Positions 16,835 to 26,339 of a stretch of DNA of 64,000 nt are shown piece by piece. Origin of the DNA: Agromyces atrinae (GTDB taxonomy: Bacteria; Actinomycetota; Actinomycetes; Actinomycetales; Microbacteriaceae); NCBI RefSeq assembly GCF_013407835.1, contig NZ_JACCBI010000001.1, positions 1,178,001 through 1,242,000 of the forward strand, in the 5' to 3' direction. How positions within the stretch are numbered: position 1 is the first letter of the stretch; each line of letters begins with the position of its first letter. The translations under genes were made by a program, and so were the position numbers. A model generated the notes under the pieces. It saw only the letters and a list, made by a program, of their open reading frames with translations, ran no database searches and was not told the DNA's origin.

Positions 16835-19800
16835 GTGTCGAGCCAATTGACCGGGTCGGGATCTGACGAGACCACGTCGGGCGAGTTCGGAGCCAACGAA
16901 TGGCTCGTCGACGAGATGTACGAGAGGTTCGTCGGCGACCCGAATTCGGTCGACGAATCGTGGTGGCCGATCCTCGAGAGCTACCGCGACGCGGCAGCCG
17001 CGAAGGCATCGGGTGAGGCCCCGCAGCCGACCGCTGCAGCACCCGCACCCGCCACGACGTCGACGCAGGGAGAGCACGCCGCGCCGACCGACTCGACGCC
17101 GCGCCCGATCACCGCGCCGGTGACCGTCATCGGCTCCCAGCCCGCGGCGAAGACCACCTCGATCGCTCCTCGGCCCGAGCCGGTACCGGCCGACGTGCCG
17201 ATCACGAGCCCGCAGGCCGTCGTCGAGACGAAGCCCGACACCGAGAAGCAGGACGAGATCGTCCCGCTCCGCGGCATGCCGAAGACCCTCGCCGCGAACA
17301 TGGACGCGAGCCTCTCGGTTCCCACCGCGACGAGCGTGCGCACCGTTCCGGCGAAGCTCATGATCGACAACCGCATCGTGATCAACAACCACCTGAAGCG
17401 TGCGCGCGGCGGCAAGGTCTCGTTCACGCACCTCATCGGATGGGCGCTCATCCAGGCGCTCAAGTCGTTCCCCAGCCAGAACGTCTACTACACCGAGTCC
17501 GACGGCAAGCCCGCGGTCGTGAAGCCCGCCCACATCGGCCTCGGCATCGCGATCGACATCCCGAAGCCCGACGGCACACGCGCCCTCCTCGTCCCCGCCA
17601 TCAAGCGCGCCGAGACGATGACGTTCAACGAGTTCCTCGGCGCCTACGAAGACCTCGTGCAGCGCGCACGGAAGAACAAGCTCACCGCCGACGACTTCCA
17701 GGGCGGCACGATCTCGCTCACGAACCCCGGCGGAATCGGAACGGTGCACTCGGTGCCGCGCCTCATGAAGGGCCAGGGCTGCATCATCGGCGCCGGCGCC
17801 CTCGAGTACCCCGCCGAGTTCCAGGGCTCGAGCGAGAAGACGCTCGCGAACCTCGCGATCGGCAAGACGATCACCCTCACGTCGACCTACGACCACCGCG
17901 TCATCCAGGGCGCGGGTTCGGGCGAGTTCCTGAAGATCGTGCACGAGCTGCTCATCGGCAAGCACGGCTTCTACGAGGGCATCTTCGCGGCCCTCCGCCT
18001 GCCGTACGACCCCATCCACTGGGCGCCCGACATCTCTGTCGACCTCGCGAGCGCCGTCGACAAGACCGCGCGCGTGCAGGAGCTCATCAACTCGTTCCGC
18101 GTGCGCGGCCACATGATGGCCGACACCGACCCGCTCGAGTACGTGCAGCGCTCGCACCCCGACCTCGACATCTCGAGCCACGGCCTCACCTTCTGGGACC
18201 TCGACCGCGAGTTCGTCACGGGTGGCCTCAGCGGCACCCGGTCGGCGCTCCTCCGCGACATCCTCGGCGTCCTGCGCGACTCGTACTGCCGCACCATCGG
18301 TATCGAGTACATGCACATCCAGGACCCCGAGCAGCGCAAGTGGATCCAGCAGAAGGTCGAGCGCAAATACGAGAAGCCGACCCACGACGAGCAGATGCGC
18401 GTCCTCGGCAAGCTCAACGAGGCCGAGGCCTTCGAGACCTTCCTCCAGACGAAGTACGTCGGCCAGAAGCGCTTCAGCCTCGAGGGCGGCGAGTCCGTCA
18501 TCGCACTCCTCGACGAGGTCCTGCAGGGCGCTGCGAAGGACGGCCTCGACGGCGTGGCGATCGGTATGGCGCACCGCGGCCGACTGAACGTGCTCACGAA
18601 CATCGCCGGCAAGACCTACGGACAGATCTTCCGTGAGTTCGAGGGCACCCCCGACCACCGCAACTCGAGTGGATCGGGCGATGTCAAGTACCACCTCGGC
18701 ACCGAGGGCACCTTCACGGCCGACACGGGCGAGGAGATCCCCGTCTACCTCGCCGCGAACCCGTCGCACCTCGAGGCCGTCAACGGCGTGCTCGAGGGCA
18801 TCGTCCGCGCCAAGCAGGACCGGAAGCCCATCGGAACCTTCTCGACGCTACCGATCCTCATCCACGGCGACGCGGCGATGGCCGGACAGGGTGTCGTCTT
18901 CGAGACGCTGCAGCTCTCGCAGCTGCGCGGCTACAAGACCGGCGGCACGATCCACGTCGTCATCAACAACCAGGTCGGCTTCACGACCGTGCCGCAGGAC
19001 TCGCGCTCCTCGATCTACTCGACCGACGTCGCGAAGACGATCCAGGCACCGATCTTCCATGTGAACGGCGACGACCCCGAGTCGGTCATCCGCGTCGCTC
19101 ACCTCGCGTACCTGTATCGCCAGGAGTTCAAGCGCGACGTCGTCATCGACCTCGTCTGCTACCGCCGCCGCGGTCACAACGAGGGCGACGACCCCTCGAT
19201 GACGCAGCCGCTCATGTACAGCCTCATCGAGGCGAAGCGCTCGGTGCGGAAGCTCTACACCGAGGCGCTCGTCGGTCGCGGCGACATCACCGAAGAAGAG
19301 TACGAGGCGGCGCACGCCGACTTCCAGGACCGCCTCGAGCGCGCGTTCATGGAGACGCACGCCGCGCAGTCGTCGGCGATCCCGATCGTCGGCGCCGACG
19401 GCCAGGCCGACGACGCCCCGACGGATGACTCGGACGGGCAGCTCTCGACGACCGGCGTGTCCGAGCAGGTCGTGCACCTCATCGGTGACGCCTTCAACAA
19501 CCCGCCCGAGGGCTTCACGGTGCACGCGAAGCTCAAGCAGTTGCTGCAGAAGCGACTCGACATGAGCCGCAACGGAAAGATCGACTGGGCCTTCGGCGAG
19601 CTCCTCGCCCTCGGCTCGGTGCTCCTCGAGGGCACCCCCGTGCGCTTCGCCGGTCAGGACGCGCGCCGCGGAACGTTCGTTCAGCGCCACGCCGTGCTGC
19701 ACGACCGCGTGAACGGTCAGGAGTGGCTGCCGCTGCAGAACCTCTCGCAGAACCAGGCCCGCTTCTGGATCTACGACTCGCTCCTCAGCGAGTACGCGGC

Positions 19801-20599
19801 GATGGCGTTCGAGTACGGCTACTCCGTCGAGCGCGCCGACGCCCTCGTGCTGTGGGAGGCGCAGTTCGGCGACTTCGCGAACGGCGCCCAGACGGTGCTC
19901 GACGAGTTCATCTCGTCGGCCGAGCAGAAGTGGGCGCAGCGTTCGAGCGTCGTGCTGCTGCTCCCGCACGGCTATGAGGGCCAGGGCCCCGACCACTCGA
20001 GCGCCCGCATCGAGCGCTACCTGCAGCTGTGCGCCGAGAACAACATGACCGTCGCTCGTCCGTCGACCCCGGCGTCGTACTTCCACCTGCTGCGTCGCCA
20101 GGCGTACCAGCGGCCGCGCCGCCCCCTCGTGGTGTTCACCCCGAAGGCGATGCTCCGCCTCCGCGGTGCGACGAGCGAGGTCGCCGACTTCACGAGCGGT
20201 CGATTCGAGCCCGTCATCGACGACGTTCGCATCACCGACAAGTCGGCCGTCAAGCGCGTCCTCTTCCACGCGGGCAAGATCTACTACGACCTGCTCGCCG
20301 AGCTCGAGAAGAACCCGAACCCCGAGATCGCCCTCGTCCGCCTCGAGCAGTACTACCCGCTCCCGGCCGAGGAGCTGCGCGCCGTGGCCGACTCGTACCC
20401 GAACGCCGAGCTCGCGTGGGTGCAGGACGAGCCCGAGAACCAGGGTGCCTGGCCGTTCTTCGTCCTCGAGACGAACAAGCTCGGCCCGCGTCCGATGCGG
20501 CTCTTCTCGCGCCCCGCGTCGGCATCGCCGGCCGCCGGCTCGGCGAAGCGTCACGCGCTCGAGCAGACCGAGCTGATCCGCGCGGCGCTCTCGCTCTAG
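16835..20599 (+). CDS. kgd: Multifunctional 2-oxoglutarate dehydrogenase (E2o-like domain fused to E1o)
   Basis: 1254 residues from GTG at 16835. The order is an N-terminal EFGANEWLVDEMYERF helix, a Pro/Ala-rich linker (to about 130), an acyltransferase (E2-type) domain ending in TYDHRVIQGAGSGEFL (about 350) without a lipoyl domain, and then the thiamine-diphosphate E1o part. The E1o part shows GMAHRGRLNVLTNI, the Mg/ThDP-type HINGDDPE-like VNGDDPESV, and the C-terminal transketolase region with LPHGYEGQGPDHSSARIERYLQ (quoted in parts: LPHGYEGQGPDHSS, ARIERYLQ). It matches actinobacterial Kgd/OdhA, which joins E1o and E2o activities in the TCA cycle and is inhibited by an FHA protein (GarA/OdhI). 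A TAGGCT at 16743-16748 may be its -10 element. The ribosome site is weak: GGAGA is about 16 bases upstream. Confidence 0.95.
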   Translation: MSSQLTGSGSDETTSGEFGANEWLVDEMYERFVGDPNSVDESWWPILESYRDAAAAKASGEAPQPTAAAPAPATTSTQGEHAAPTDSTPRPITAPVTVIGSQPAAKTTSIAPRPEPVPADVPITSPQAVVETKPDTEKQDEIVPLRGMPKTLAANMDASLSVPTATSVRTVPAKLMIDNRIVINNHLKRARGGKVSFTHLIGWALIQALKSFPSQNVYYTESDGKPAVVKPAHIGLGIAIDIPKPDGTRALLVPAIKRAETMTFNEFLGAYEDLVQRARKNKLTADDFQGGTISLTNPGGIGTVHSVPRLMKGQGCIIGAGALEYPAEFQGSSEKTLANLAIGKTITLTSTYDHRVIQGAGSGEFLKIVHELLIGKHGFYEGIFAALRLPYDPIHWAPDISVDLASAVDKTARVQELINSFRVRGHMMADTDPLEYVQRSHPDLDISSHGLTFWDLDREFVTGGLSGTRSALLRDILGVLRDSYCRTIGIEYMHIQDPEQRKWIQQKVERKYEKPTHDEQMRVLGKLNEAEAFETFLQTKYVGQKRFSLEGGESVIALLDEVLQGAAKDGLDGVAIGMAHRGRLNVLTNIAGKTYGQIFREFEGTPDHRNSSGSGDVKYHLGTEGTFTADTGEEIPVYLAANPSHLEAVNGVLEGIVRAKQDRKPIGTFSTLPILIHGDAAMAGQGVVFETLQLSQLRGYKTGGTIHVVINNQVGFTTVPQDSRSSIYSTDVAKTIQAPIFHVNGDDPESVIRVAHLAYLYRQEFKRDVVIDLVCYRRRGHNEGDDPSMTQPLMYSLIEAKRSVRKLYTEALVGRGDITEEEYEAAHADFQDRLERAFMETHAAQSSAIPIVGADGQADDAPTDDSDGQLSTTGVSEQVVHLIGDAFNNPPEGFTVHAKLKQLLQKRLDMSRNGKIDWAFGELLALGSVLLEGTPVRFAGQDARRGTFVQRHAVLHDRVNGQEWLPLQNLSQNQARFWIYDSLLSEYAAMAFEYGYSVERADALVLWEAQFGDFANGAQTVLDEFISSAEQKWAQRSSVVLLLPHGYEGQGPDHSSARIERYLQLCAENNMTVARPSTPASYFHLLRRQAYQRPRRPLVVFTPKAMLRLRGATSEVADFTSGRFEPVIDDVRITDKSAVKRVLFHAGKIYYDLLAELEKNPNPEIALVRLEQYYPLPAEELRAVADSYPNAELAWVQDEPENQGAWPFFVLETNKLGPRPMRLFSRPASASPAAGSAKRHALEQTELIRAALSL

Positions 20600-20605
20600 A
20601 CGACG

Positions 20606-20667
20606 AAGACCGGATGCCGCGTGCGGCCCGACTCCTCACGGAGCGGGCGCACGCGGCATCCGGTCTT
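20606..20667. terminator. Bidirectional terminator with a perfect 20-bp stem
   Basis: The 20 bases at 20606-20625 (starting AAGACCGGATGCC) are the exact reverse complement of 20648-20667, with a 22-base loop. A short T run follows on the plus strand, and the complementary A-rich start serves the minus strand. It separates the convergent kgd and MMPL genes. Confidence 0.85.
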
Positions 20668-20681
20668 TTCGGTGTCGGGCC

Positions 20682-22880
20682 CTACTTCGCGCCGCGCGCG
20701 AGGGGGCTCGGCCACCAGATCCTCCGACCCAGGTCGTACGCGAGCGCCGGCACGAGGAGCGTGCGCACGAGGAACGTGTCGAGCAGCACGCCGAAGGCGA
20801 CGATGAACGAGATCTGGGCGAGGAACAGGATCGGGATGACGCCGAGGGCGGCGAACGTGGCGGCGAGCACGAGTCCGGCCGACGTGATCACCCCGCCGGT
20901 GACCGTGAGGCCGCGGAGGATGCCCGCGCGGGTTCCGAGGAGGATCGATTCCTCGCGCACCCGTGTCATCAGGAAGATGTTGTAGTCGACGCCGAGGGCG
21001 ACGAGGAACACGAACCCGAAGAGAGGCACCGAGGGGTCGGCACCGGGGAAGTCGAAGATGCCGTTGAAGACCCACGCCGAGACGCCGAGCGCCGCGCCGA
21101 ACGACAGCACGACGCTGCCGATGAGGATGAGCGGAGCGATGATCGACCGCAGCAGCAGCATGAGGATCAGGAGGATCGCGACGAGCACGAGCGGGATGAT
21201 GAGGTTGCGGTCGGCGATCGACGCGACCTTCGTGTCGAGGGCGACGGCGCTCTGGCCGCCGACGAGGACGTCCTCACCGACGGAGTCGAGGGCGAGACGC
21301 AGCTCGGCCACGGCGTCTTCCGCCGCATCGGAATCGCTCGCGGCGTCGAGCGTCGCCTGGAGCAGCACGCGGCCGTCGACGACGGTCGGGTCGGCGGCGG
21401 GCGTTCCGGGAGGGCCGAGCGGCTGGATGCCGTCGGCCGTGACCGGAGCGAAGCCCGACGGCGAGTCCTCGGCGACGACGGCGACCGACGAGACGCCGTC
21501 CATGTCGAGGGCGATGTCGGCGATCGCCTGGAGATCGGCCTCGGGGCCGACGATGTAGGCGGGTGTTCCCGAGCCGGCCGGGAAGTGCTCGCCGAGGGCC
21601 GCCTGGCCGTCGCGCGCCTCCGACGCACCGAGCACGAACTCGCTCGTCGGGACTCCGTCGGCCTTGAGGTTGAGCAGGCCGAGCGAGAGCACGCCGAGGA
21701 TGACGACCGACACGATCCACACGATGCGGGGGCGCGTCGAGACGAGGCGCGCGATGCGCGCCCAGAGTCCGCGGCCGGCGGTGGCCTTCGTGTGGGCCAG
21801 TCCGTCGGCGGCGCGATGCGCGGGGTGTTCGAGCGACTCCACGCCCGTAGCGACGGCGGCCGCATCGACGGGCGCCGGGTCGTAGCGCGGTCGACGCGGC
21901 CAGAAGGCCACGCGTCCCGCGGCGAGCAGGAGCGCGGGCAGGAGGGTCATCGCCGCGAGCACCGCGAACGCGATACCGATCGAGGCCACGGGTCCGAGCG
22001 ACTTGTTCGAGTTGAGCTCGCTGAACAGCAGGATGAGGAGCGCGGCGATGACCGTGCCTCCCGAGGCGAGGATCGGCTCCCACGCCCCCTTCAGGGCCGC
22101 CCACGTCGCGGCCCATCGACGTTCGTGTTCGATCAACGCTTCGCGATAGCGGGCGATGTAGAGCAGGGCGTAGTCGGTCGCGGCTCCGATCACGAGGATG
22201 AAGAGGATGCCTTGCGTCTGCCCCGACAGGATGATGATCTCGGCCTGCGCGAGCAGCACGATCGTGAAGATCGAGGCGCACAGGGCCGAGAGGCTCGTGA
22301 AGAGCACGATGAGCGGCAGGAGCGGCGATCGGTAGACGATCACGAGGATGACGAAGACCGCGGCGAGGGCGACGCCGAGCAGGAGTCCGTCGATTCCGCT
22401 GAACGCCTGCGCGAGGTCGGCGGTGAAGCCGGCGGGGCCGGTGACCGACGCCGTCAGGGTCGAGCCCTCGAGCTCGGTCCGCAGTTCCGTGACGATATCG
22501 CGGATCTCGCCGTCGGAGTCGATCGGCACGATGACCTGAGCGGCCTCGCCGTCATCCGAGATGATCGGGGGCGAGACGGTCTGCACGCCCTCGAGCCCCG
22601 AGAAGTCCCACGCCTCGATCTCGGCGATCTCGGACTCGGACAGCTCTCCGTCGCCCGTGAAGACGACGATCGCGGGGATCGTGTCGCTCCCGAGGAAGTC
22701 GGGGACGATCTCACCGACCTCGGTCGCCTCGGCGGTGGCGGGGAGGAACTGGGACTGCTCGTTGGTCGAGACGTCGCTGATCTTGCCGAACGACGCACCG
22801 CCCAGGCCGAACAGGGCGAACCATCCCACGATCAGGAGCGTGGGGAACAAGACGCGCAGAACGCGAGCGAAGGTCTTCAT
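20682..22880 (-). CDS. MMPL-family RND transporter
   Basis: 732 residues with about eleven membrane helices in the MMPL pattern. The layout is an N-terminal helix, an extracytoplasmic loop (about 35-170), five helices, a cytoplasmic basic linker (about 335-400), a second single helix, a second loop (about 420-545), and five more helices. The proton-relay type segments GAATDYALLYIARYRE and ALGVDYNIFLMTRVREE carry the family Asp-Tyr pairs. It is expected to export a lipid or hydrophobic compound using the proton gradient; the substrate is unknown. The ATG directly abuts a 17-bp palindrome, which suggests tight repression. It is convergent with kgd. Confidence 0.92.
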   Translation of the reverse strand: MKTFARVLRVLFPTLLIVGWFALFGLGGASFGKISDVSTNEQSQFLPATAEATEVGEIVPDFLGSDTIPAIVVFTGDGELSESEIAEIEAWDFSGLEGVQTVSPPIISDDGEAAQVIVPIDSDGEIRDIVTELRTELEGSTLTASVTGPAGFTADLAQAFSGIDGLLLGVALAAVFVILVIVYRSPLLPLIVLFTSLSALCASIFTIVLLAQAEIIILSGQTQGILFILVIGAATDYALLYIARYREALIEHERRWAATWAALKGAWEPILASGGTVIAALLILLFSELNSNKSLGPVASIGIAFAVLAAMTLLPALLLAAGRVAFWPRRPRYDPAPVDAAAVATGVESLEHPAHRAADGLAHTKATAGRGLWARIARLVSTRPRIVWIVSVVILGVLSLGLLNLKADGVPTSEFVLGASEARDGQAALGEHFPAGSGTPAYIVGPEADLQAIADIALDMDGVSSVAVVAEDSPSGFAPVTADGIQPLGPPGTPAADPTVVDGRVLLQATLDAASDSDAAEDAVAELRLALDSVGEDVLVGGQSAVALDTKVASIADRNLIIPLVLVAILLILMLLLRSIIAPLILIGSVVLSFGAALGVSAWVFNGIFDFPGADPSVPLFGFVFLVALGVDYNIFLMTRVREESILLGTRAGILRGLTVTGGVITSAGLVLAATFAALGVIPILFLAQISFIVAFGVLLDTFLVRTLLVPALAYDLGRRIWWPSPLARGAK

Positions 22881-22897
22881 CGCTAACTAGGTTAGCG
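22881..22897 (-). promoter_or_regulatory. Palindromic operator at the MMPL start codon
   Basis: CGCTAAC-TAG-GTTAGCG forms a perfect inverted repeat with 7-bp arms whose last base touches the ATG of the MMPL gene at 22880. Read toward the gene, TAACCT inside it could be a -10 for a near-leaderless transcript, so a bound repressor would block initiation. A T5 run follows on the plus strand, so a terminator for antisense transcripts is an alternative reading. No TetR gene is adjacent. Confidence 0.55.
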
Positions 22898-22944
22898 GTT
22901 TTTCTCCCGCGAGCGTCACCCGATCGCGGCGGTGGGGACGCGAG

Positions 22945-23205
22945 TCAGTCGACGGAGACGGGCGAGTGCTCGGCCTGCACGACTCGGATGCGCGCGAGCA
23001 CCTGGGTGCGGAGCTCGTCGGGAGCCGCCTCCTTGCACGCACGCTGGACGGCTTCGGTGAGGATCTGCCCCACACGCAGTTCACCCGAGCAGTCGGGGCA
23101 GTTCTGCATGTGATCGCGGATGTCGGCCGCGTCTTCACGGCACAACTCGTTGTGCAGGTACTCCTCGAGCTCGGCCTTGGCCTTCTCGCAGCCGCAGTCG
23201 GTCAT
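22945..23205 (-). CDS. rsrA: Zinc-binding anti-sigma factor, RsrA type
   Basis: 86 residues from ATG at 23205, overlapping the sigma gene stop by 4 bp. The ZAS signature H-x3-C-x2-C is present as HMQNCPDC (His32, Cys36, Cys39), with further cysteines at 4, 6 and 22. RsrA holds SigR inactive until oxidation forms a disulfide and releases zinc. The pairing with a SigR-type sigma factor in a coupled operon fits the mycothiol/thiol-oxidative stress circuit of actinobacteria. Confidence 0.93.
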   Translation of the reverse strand: MTDCGCEKAKAELEEYLHNELCREDAADIRDHMQNCPDCSGELRVGQILTEAVQRACKEAAPDELRTQVLARIRVVQAEHSPVSVD

Positions 23206-23801
23206 TTCTTCCTCCGGGTGGTGGGCGTGGCCGCCTCGAAGCCCTGCTCACGGGCGTAGTCGGCCAGAAGTTCGCGAAGCATCCGCCGGCCTCGGTGCAG
23301 ACGACTCATCACGGTTCCAATGGGCGTGTTCATCATGTCGGCGATCTCTTGGTACGAGAAGCCTTCGACGTCGGCGAAGTACACGGCGAGACGGAAGTCT
23401 TCGGGAAGAGACTGCAGCGCATCTTTCACCGCACTGTCGGGCAGGTGATCGATCGCCTCGGCCTCGGCCGAGCGGCTCGCCGAAGCCGTCGTCGACTCCG
23501 CACCGCCGAGCTGCCAGTCCTCGAGCTCATCGATCGTTCCCTGATAGGGCTCGCGCTGCTTCTTGCGGTACGTGTTGATGAAGGTGTTGGTGAGGATGCG
23601 GTACAACCACGCCTTGAGGTTCGTGCCCTGCTCGAACTTGGCGAACGCCGCGTACGACTTGACGAACGTCTCTTGCACGAGGTCTTGAGCGTCGGCGGGG
23701 TTTCGGGTCATGCGGAGTGCCGCCGCGTAGAGCTGATCGATGTACGGCAGCGCCTGCTGCTCGAACAGCTCGCTGAGGCTCGGCTGCGTCTCGGAAGTCA
23801 T
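23202..23801 (-). CDS. sigR: ECF sigma factor of the SigR/SigH group
   Basis: 199 residues from ATG at 23801. Sigma region 2 includes [23 protein letters not shown] and the -10-binding helix [24 protein letters not shown] (quoted in parts: [29 protein letters not shown]). Region 4 has [22 protein letters not shown] and [21 protein letters not shown]. These match SigR/SigH, which transcribe thioredoxin and mycothiol genes under disulfide stress. A GTG at 23861 with AAGGAG eight bases upstream could give a 20-residue longer form, but the extra codons lack the G/C third-base bias of real genes here. The following gene, rsrA, encodes its inhibitor. Confidence 0.93.
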   Translation of the reverse strand: MTSETQPSLSELFEQQALPYIDQLYAAALRMTRNPADAQDLVQETFVKSYAAFAKFEQGTNLKAWLYRILTNTFINTYRKKQREPYQGTIDELEDWQLGGAESTTASASRSAEAEAIDHLPDSAVKDALQSLPEDFRLAVYFADVEGFSYQEIADMMNTPIGTVMSRLHRGRRMLRELLADYAREQGFEAATPTTRRKK

Positions 23802-23909
23802 CACCGGCCATCTTAGGCTGTGCGTCTCTTCGAGAGGACGATCGAGCACCGCTGTCGACACGTGCCACACTCCTTCCCTGCCGGTGAGTACCGACTACTC
23901 TGATAACCG

Positions 23910-25280
23910 ATGCTGATCTCGAAGTATTCCGCCCCTGAGTTCAATCCCTACGGCGACGACTCGCCCGAAGGAACGGATGACGCGTGGAGCGCGCCCACGG
24001 CCGCTTCGCCGGTCTCGGCCGTCGTCTCGCTCCCCGGCTCGAAGTCGCTGACGAACCGCGAGCTCGTGCTCGCCGCCCTCGCCGACGGGCCCTCGGTCCT
24101 GCGGTCGCCGCTCTGGTCGCGCGACAGCGAACTCATGATCGAGGCGTTGCGCTCGCTCGACGTCGTCATCGAGAAGATCCCGGGCGACGGCGCGTTCGGC
24201 GATGACCTGCGCATCACTCCCCCGGCCGAGCTCGCCGGGTCGACCACGATCGACTGCGGCCTCGCCGGAACCGTCATGCGCTTCGTCCCGCCGCTCGCGG
24301 GACTCGCACTCGGGCCCACGACGTTCGACGGCGACGAGTACGCCCGCAAGCGGCCGATGTCGACGACGATCACGTCGCTCCGCGCACTCGGCGTCGACGT
24401 CAACGACGACCGCAGCGGCTCGCTCCCCTTCACCGTCCACGGCACCGGCACGATCGTCGGCGGCGAGATCGAGATCGACGCCTCGAGCTCGAGCCAGTTC
24501 GTCTCCGGCCTCCTCCTCTCCGCCGCACGGTTCGAGGACGGGCTGCACCTGCGCCACACGGGCGAGCGGCTTCCGAGCCTCCCCCACATCGACATGACGA
24601 TCCAGGCGCTCGCCGCTCGCGGCATCGTCGTCGAATCGCCGACGGTCGGCGAGTGGGTCGTCGATCACGGCCCCATCGCCGCTCGGGATGTCGACATCGA
24701 GCCCGACCTCTCGAACGCGGCGCCCTTCCTCGCTGCAGCCCTCGTGACCGGCGGAGCGGTCGCCATCACCGGGTGGCCGACGTCGACGACGCAGGTCGGT
24801 GCGACGCTCATCGAACACCTCGCGGCCTTCGGCGCCGACGTCGAACTCGTCGGCGACCGGCTCACCGTCACCGCCGGCGAGTCGATCCGCGGCGTCGAGC
24901 TCGATCTCTCCGAGGGCGGCGAACTCGCCCCGACCCTCATCGCGCTCGCGACTCTCGCCGACGGCCCGAGCGAGATCACCGGCATCGGACACATCCGCCA
25001 CCACGAGACCGACCGCATCGCGGCCCTCGTCGCCGAGATCACCGGCCTCGGCGGCACGGCGATCGAGCTGGAGGACGGCATCCGCATCGAGCCGGCGCCT
25101 CTCCACGGCGGCCTGTGGCACGCGTACGCCGATCACCGCATCGCGACAGCCGGCGCCCTCATCGGTCTCGCCGTCGAGGGAGTCGAGGTCGACGACATCC
25201 AGTCGACGTCGAAGACTCTCCCCCAGTTCGTCGACCTCTGGAACGGGCTGCTCGCTCCGCGACCGGAGCCGCTCTTCTGA
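23910..25280 (+). CDS. aroA: 3-phosphoshikimate 1-carboxyvinyltransferase (EPSP synthase)
   Basis: 456 residues. The enzyme joins shikimate-3-phosphate and phosphoenolpyruvate in the aromatic amino-acid pathway. Visible active-site blocks are LPGSKSLTNRELVLAAL (S3P and PEP lysine), GLAGTVMRF, ASSSSQFVSGLLL, IGHIRHHETDRI and YADHRIATAGAL. The Ser of PGSKS replaces the common Asp, as in other actinobacteria. An N-terminal extension of about 35 residues precedes the first motif. It is divergent from sigR and shares one base of stop/start with rsgA, and the aroA-rsgA order next to sigR-rsrA is common in actinobacteria. Confidence 0.96.
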   Translation: MLISKYSAPEFNPYGDDSPEGTDDAWSAPTAASPVSAVVSLPGSKSLTNRELVLAALADGPSVLRSPLWSRDSELMIEALRSLDVVIEKIPGDGAFGDDLRITPPAELAGSTTIDCGLAGTVMRFVPPLAGLALGPTTFDGDEYARKRPMSTTITSLRALGVDVNDDRSGSLPFTVHGTGTIVGGEIEIDASSSSQFVSGLLLSAARFEDGLHLRHTGERLPSLPHIDMTIQALAARGIVVESPTVGEWVVDHGPIAARDVDIEPDLSNAAPFLAAALVTGGAVAITGWPTSTTQVGATLIEHLAAFGADVELVGDRLTVTAGESIRGVELDLSEGGELAPTLIALATLADGPSEITGIGHIRHHETDRIAALVAEITGLGGTAIELEDGIRIEPAPLHGGLWHAYADHRIATAGALIGLAVEGVEVDDIQSTSKTLPQFVDLWNGLLAPRPEPLF

Positions 25281-26317
25281 TGACGTGGTGGGATTCGGCC
25301 GACGACGACGAGCCCGAGCGCTACGACGAGAGCGATGTGCGCGTGAGGCCCAATCCCAAGGGCAACAAACCGCGTACGAAGGTCCGGCCGGAACATGCCG
25401 ACGCCGTCACCGGTGTCGTCCTCGGCGTCGACCGCGGTCGCTACACGACCCTCGTCGACGAGGGCCTGCCGACCGAGCGCGAGGTGCTCGCCGCTCGCGC
25501 CCGAGAGCTCAGGAAGCGCGCCGTCGTCACGGGCGATCGCGTCGACCTCGTGAGCGACACGACGGGCGATGACGGCACGCTCGCGCGCATCGTGCGCATC
25601 CAGCCGCGCGCGACGCTCCTCCGCCGCAGCGCCGACGACACCGACGAGGTCGAGCGGATCATCGTCGCGAACGCCGACCAGTTGCTCGTGGTCGTCGCGG
25701 CGGCGAACCCCGAGCCGCGCATCCGCCTCGTCGACCGCTACCTCGTGGCCGCGTTCGACGCCGGCATCGAGCCGCTCCTCTGCATCACGAAGACCGACCT
25801 CGCCGACCCCGCCGACTTCCTCGCGAACTTCGCCGGGCTCGACCTGCCCGTGTTCGAGAGCGCGAACGACGAGATGCCCCTCGACGAGATCGGCCGTGCG
25901 CTCGTCGGTCACCGCACCGTCTTCGTCGGGCACTCGGGCGTCGGCAAGTCGACTCTCGTCAACGCCCTCGTCCCGAGCGCCGACCGGGCGACGGGCGTCG
26001 TCAACACGGTCACGGGTCGCGGGCGCCACACGTCCTCGTCGACGGTCTCGCTCCGTCTCGACACCGAGGACGGCACGGGCTGGGTCATCGACACACCGGG
26101 CGTGCGCTCGTTCGGCCTCGGGCACGTCAACCCCGACAACATCCTCGGGGCATTCAGCGACCTCGCGGTCATCGCCGAACGCTGCCCCCGGGGCTGCACG
26201 CACCTCCCGGATGCACCCGACTGCGCGCTCAACGAGGCCCTCGAAGCGGGCGAGCTCGGCGACTCCGGTCGCGCGCGCCTCGACTCGCTGCAGCGCCTCC
26301 TCACGACCTTCGCGTGA
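25280..26317 (+). CDS. rsgA: Ribosome small-subunit biogenesis GTPase RsgA
   Basis: 345 residues. An N-terminal acidic/basic tail and OB-fold (about 40-115) are followed by a circularly permuted GTPase domain: the G4 motif TKTD (170-173) precedes the P-loop GHSGVGKST (217-225) and G3 DTPG. A C-terminal zinc site reads CPRGCTHLPDAPDC. RsgA checks late 30S maturation and is stimulated by the ribosome. The ATG shares the last A of the aroA stop. It is somewhat longer at the N-terminus than the Escherichia coli protein core, owing to a charged low-complexity region. Confidence 0.95.
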   Translation: MTWWDSADDDEPERYDESDVRVRPNPKGNKPRTKVRPEHADAVTGVVLGVDRGRYTTLVDEGLPTEREVLAARARELRKRAVVTGDRVDLVSDTTGDDGTLARIVRIQPRATLLRRSADDTDEVERIIVANADQLLVVVAAANPEPRIRLVDRYLVAAFDAGIEPLLCITKTDLADPADFLANFAGLDLPVFESANDEMPLDEIGRALVGHRTVFVGHSGVGKSTLVNALVPSADRATGVVNTVTGRGRHTSSSTVSLRLDTEDGTGWVIDTPGVRSFGLGHVNPDNILGAFSDLAVIAERCPRGCTHLPDAPDCALNEALEAGELGDSGRARLDSLQRLLTTFA

Positions 26318-26339
26318 GTCGTCGTATGCCTACGATGGC

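Noticed and set aside
16742..18769. A 675-codon minus-strand frame opposite kgd
   Set aside because: It is antisense to a complete 2-oxoglutarate dehydrogenase; it has Arg/Val/Leu-rich composition, no ribosome site and no recognisable domain.
21585..22886. A long plus-strand frame opposite the MMPL gene
   Set aside because: It is an Arg/Asp/Glu-rich translation without structure; the minus-strand MMPL protein has all expected helices and motifs.
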